7,815 nucleotides of DNA from Desulfobacteraceae bacterium (GTDB lineage Bacteria > Desulfobacterota > Desulfobacteria > Desulfobacterales > DAOWNP01), in NCBI GenBank assembly GCA_030642545.1, contig DAOWNP010000108.1:1-7815 (forward strand), given 5' to 3'. Below, in pieces: positions 6,495 to 7,815 of the stretch. Below the pieces are notes generated by a model that saw only the letters and a program-made list of their open reading frames with translations, made no database searches and was not told the DNA's origin. The position numbers were made by a program, and so were the translations under genes. The number at the start of each line of letters is the position of its first letter. Positions within the stretch are counted from its first letter, which is position 1.

Positions 6495-7262
6495 ATGCAG
6501 AATTTAAACAGAGCAGATATTAACTTTACAACAGATACATGGCCAATAGATCAAAACAAGCCTTCTATTCTTTTTATACATGGAGCAGGACTTTCTAAGC
6601 TTATCTGGGAAAAACAGGTAAGCTCTCTTTCAAAAACAGCAAATACCATATCTATTGATCTTCCGGGCCACGGACTTAGCAAAAAAAAAGCCTTACAATC
6701 CATAGAAGATTATGCTAAATGTGTAATCTCTTTCATCAATGAAATAGATTTAAAAAATTGTTTTATATGTGGATTAAGCATGGGTGGAGCCATAGTTCAA
6801 TGGCTTATGATAAACAACGAGGATATGTTTAAAGGAGCAATACTAATTTGTACAGGAGCAAAGCTTTCTGTAACCCCTGAAATATTTACCGCCATAGAAA
6901 ATGACTATACTTCTTTCATACAGATGACACAGCAGTTTGCAGTTTCCAGCAAAACAGATCCCGCAAAAATTATTCCTGTTATAAAAGATATGGAGCTATG
7001 TCCAAAAGAAACAGCTCTTTCAGATTTTAAAGCATGTAATAATTTTAATGTAATAGACTCTGTTTCTAAAATAAAAAAGCCTGTACTTATAATAACAGGA
7101 AAAGATGATAAGTTAACCCCTGAAAAGTACGGTATTTTTTTAGAAAAAAAGATAACTTCTGCACAAAGAGTAAATATAAATGAGGCGGGTCACCTGATAC
7201 CAGTTGAAAAACCTGAAGAACTAAATTCAAGCATTATAAGGTTTATTTCTCAAAATATATAA
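6495..7262 (+). CDS. Alpha/beta hydrolase
   Basis: This 255-residue protein is a complete alpha/beta hydrolase of the abhydrolase_1 type. The oxyanion HGAG motif is at 29-32, the conserved DLPGHG strand-turn at 55-60, and the nucleophile elbow GLSMG at 93-97 gives Ser95. The acid is probably Asp205 (GKDD, 202-205) and the base His233 (AGH, 231-233), so the triad looks intact. A cap region lies at about 125-190. No signal peptide is seen, so it is likely cytoplasmic. The substrate cannot be told; esterases, BioH/MenH-like enzymes and C-C hydrolases share this pattern. The start is five bases after the protease stop, with a weak AAAGG at 6477-6481 inside that gene, suggesting translational coupling. 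The link to proteolysis is unclear. Confidence 0.92.
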   Translation: MQNLNRADINFTTDTWPIDQNKPSILFIHGAGLSKLIWEKQVSSLSKTANTISIDLPGHGLSKKKALQSIEDYAKCVISFINEIDLKNCFICGLSMGGAIVQWLMINNEDMFKGAILICTGAKLSVTPEIFTAIENDYTSFIQMTQQFAVSSKTDPAKIIPVIKDMELCPKETALSDFKACNNFNVIDSVSKIKKPVLIITGKDDKLTPEKYGIFLEKKITSAQRVNINEAGHLIPVEKPEELNSSIIRFISQNI

Positions 7263-7380
7263 TAAGGAGGCAGGTGATATTTTAAAAAACAGCAAATATT
7301 TAAAAAAACATTTTTCTAAAATGCCGTTATTTCCGCCAGGCAAACCTTTGGATAATAAAATATTTTATATCTTGGGTTGA
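7263..7380 (+). pseudogene. Orphan ribosome binding site with a start-less short frame
   Basis: A near-perfect TAAGGAGG (7263-7270) directly follows the hydrolase stop, yet no gene starts after it. The GTG at 7274 meets a stop after three codons. The frame beginning at the ATT at 7279 is open for 33 codons to a TGA at 7378-7380 and reads ILKNSKYLKKHFSKMPLFPP and on to KIFYILG. This could be a lost or truncated fourth gene, or a chance frame. I do not recognise the peptide. Confidence 0.25.
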
Positions 7381-7432
7381 AAGGGCCAGGGTTGAAAAGA
7401 TGCACGTACACTTCAGAGTCCAAATATCACCT
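7272..7432. repeat. Short segment bounded by an 11-bp inverted repeat
   Basis: AGGTGATATTT (7272-7282) and AAATATCACCT (7422-7432) are perfect inverted copies. The right part (about 7371-7432) is visibly richer in G and C than its surroundings and holds two direct copies of GGGTTGAAA (7374-7382 and 7389-7397). A minus-strand frame of 35 codons (7316-7423, TTG start preceded by AAGGTG) lies inside. It could be a small non-autonomous element or remnant. The right half looks like a dispersed sequence, but I cannot check copy number. Confidence 0.3.
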
Positions 7433-7628
7433 TAAACCTACCTTGTTTTTTAATTTTTTTCTGCTCGACTAAATCTTTATTATCAGTGACTGAAAACAAA
7501 GTCAACTAAATACTTTTTTAAAAAAAGTTATAGAGGGCTAATCATAATATCATCCACCAAATGCCACCATAGCATAAACCAGGCTCATTTTTAATCTGTT
7601 TTAAATTGTCATTATTATAGTGTAAACT
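7433..7628. other. AT-rich spacer without recognisable genes
   Basis: I see no credible coding frame or RNA gene. It contains T-runs at about 7445-7461 and an AT palindrome ACTTTTTT/AAAAAAGT (7512-7528). No GC-rich intrinsic terminator for the upstream operon is evident. Confidence 0.5.
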
Positions 7629-7813
7629 CAGTGGTGTCTCGTTAGGAAATTGCAGGAAACAAAATAAATAAAATAGGCAAAATAGACAAAATACGGAAAG
7701 TTTAATTGTTTTTTCCGCTATTTTAGAATAAATTTCTTGGATTTCTAAGTTTGCTTCGCCAAAATTGCAAAACTCGCTCGTGCCTCTCTCAAGATTCTAA
7801 TTAGACACTACTG
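7629..7813. mobile_element. MITE-like element with terminal inverted repeats
   Basis: The left end CAGTGGTGTCTCGTTAGGAA (7629-7648) matches the reverse complement of the right end (7794-7813) at 15 of 20 positions, including ten of the first eleven. The 185-bp interior has no coding capacity. It contains a hairpin of 12 pairs with one bulge (7688-7699 with 7712-7724) and spaced AAAATA tracts at about 7660-7693. This fits a miniature inverted-repeat element mobilised by a related IS. The right edge is cut by the window, so target-site duplications cannot be seen. Confidence 0.5.
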
Positions 7814-7815
7814 GT

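Noticed and set aside
7512..7528. ACTTTTTT/AAAAAAGT palindrome as a terminator of the LonB operon
   Set aside because: It has almost no loop and few GC pairs, and it lies about 250 bases after the last gene.
7655..7693. CRISPR-like array from the repeated AAAATA units
   Set aside because: Units are only six bases with spacing of three to four bases, far below the repeat and spacer sizes of a CRISPR array.

Overview
The window looks like part of a low-GC (roughly 30% by eye) bacterial chromosome. The left half holds a ribosomal protein operon on the minus strand in the order rpsF, rpsR, DUF2232 membrane protein, rplI. In my knowledge this order, with a DUF2232 gene between rpsR and rplI, is typical of Desulfobacterota (former Deltaproteobacteria). 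A low-GC sulfate reducer or relative is my best guess, but no rRNA or other decisive marker is present.

Layout. Positions 1-128 hold the downstream flank of rplI and possibly the last codons of a convergent gene. Positions 129-2494 (minus) are the ribosomal operon: bL9, a polytopic DUF2232 protein, a zinc-type bS18 and bS6 with an acidic tail. Positions 2495-3068 form a divergent intergenic region with several inverted repeats, a possible S6:S18-type autoregulatory leader in front of rpsF, and candidate promoters facing both ways. Positions 3069-7262 (plus) are a tight three-gene operon: an Asn-rich protein of unknown function, a membrane-anchored LonB-type (archaeal-type) AAA+ protease, and an alpha/beta hydrolase. 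The gaps are 1 nt and 5 nt.

Positions 7263-7815 hold no convincing intact gene. They contain an orphan strong Shine-Dalgarno sequence just after the hydrolase, a short GC-richer island bounded by an 11-bp inverted repeat, and at the right edge a MITE-like element of about 185 bp with imperfect terminal inverted repeats.

The ribosomal operon is housekeeping. The unusual part is the plus-strand operon. It pairs a LonB protease with an intact ATPase site and catalytic Ser-Lys pair with an upstream unknown protein that is much more Asn-rich than its neighbours. The arrangement suggests joint expression, and the unknown protein could be a substrate, adaptor or regulator, but nothing in the sequence proves that.
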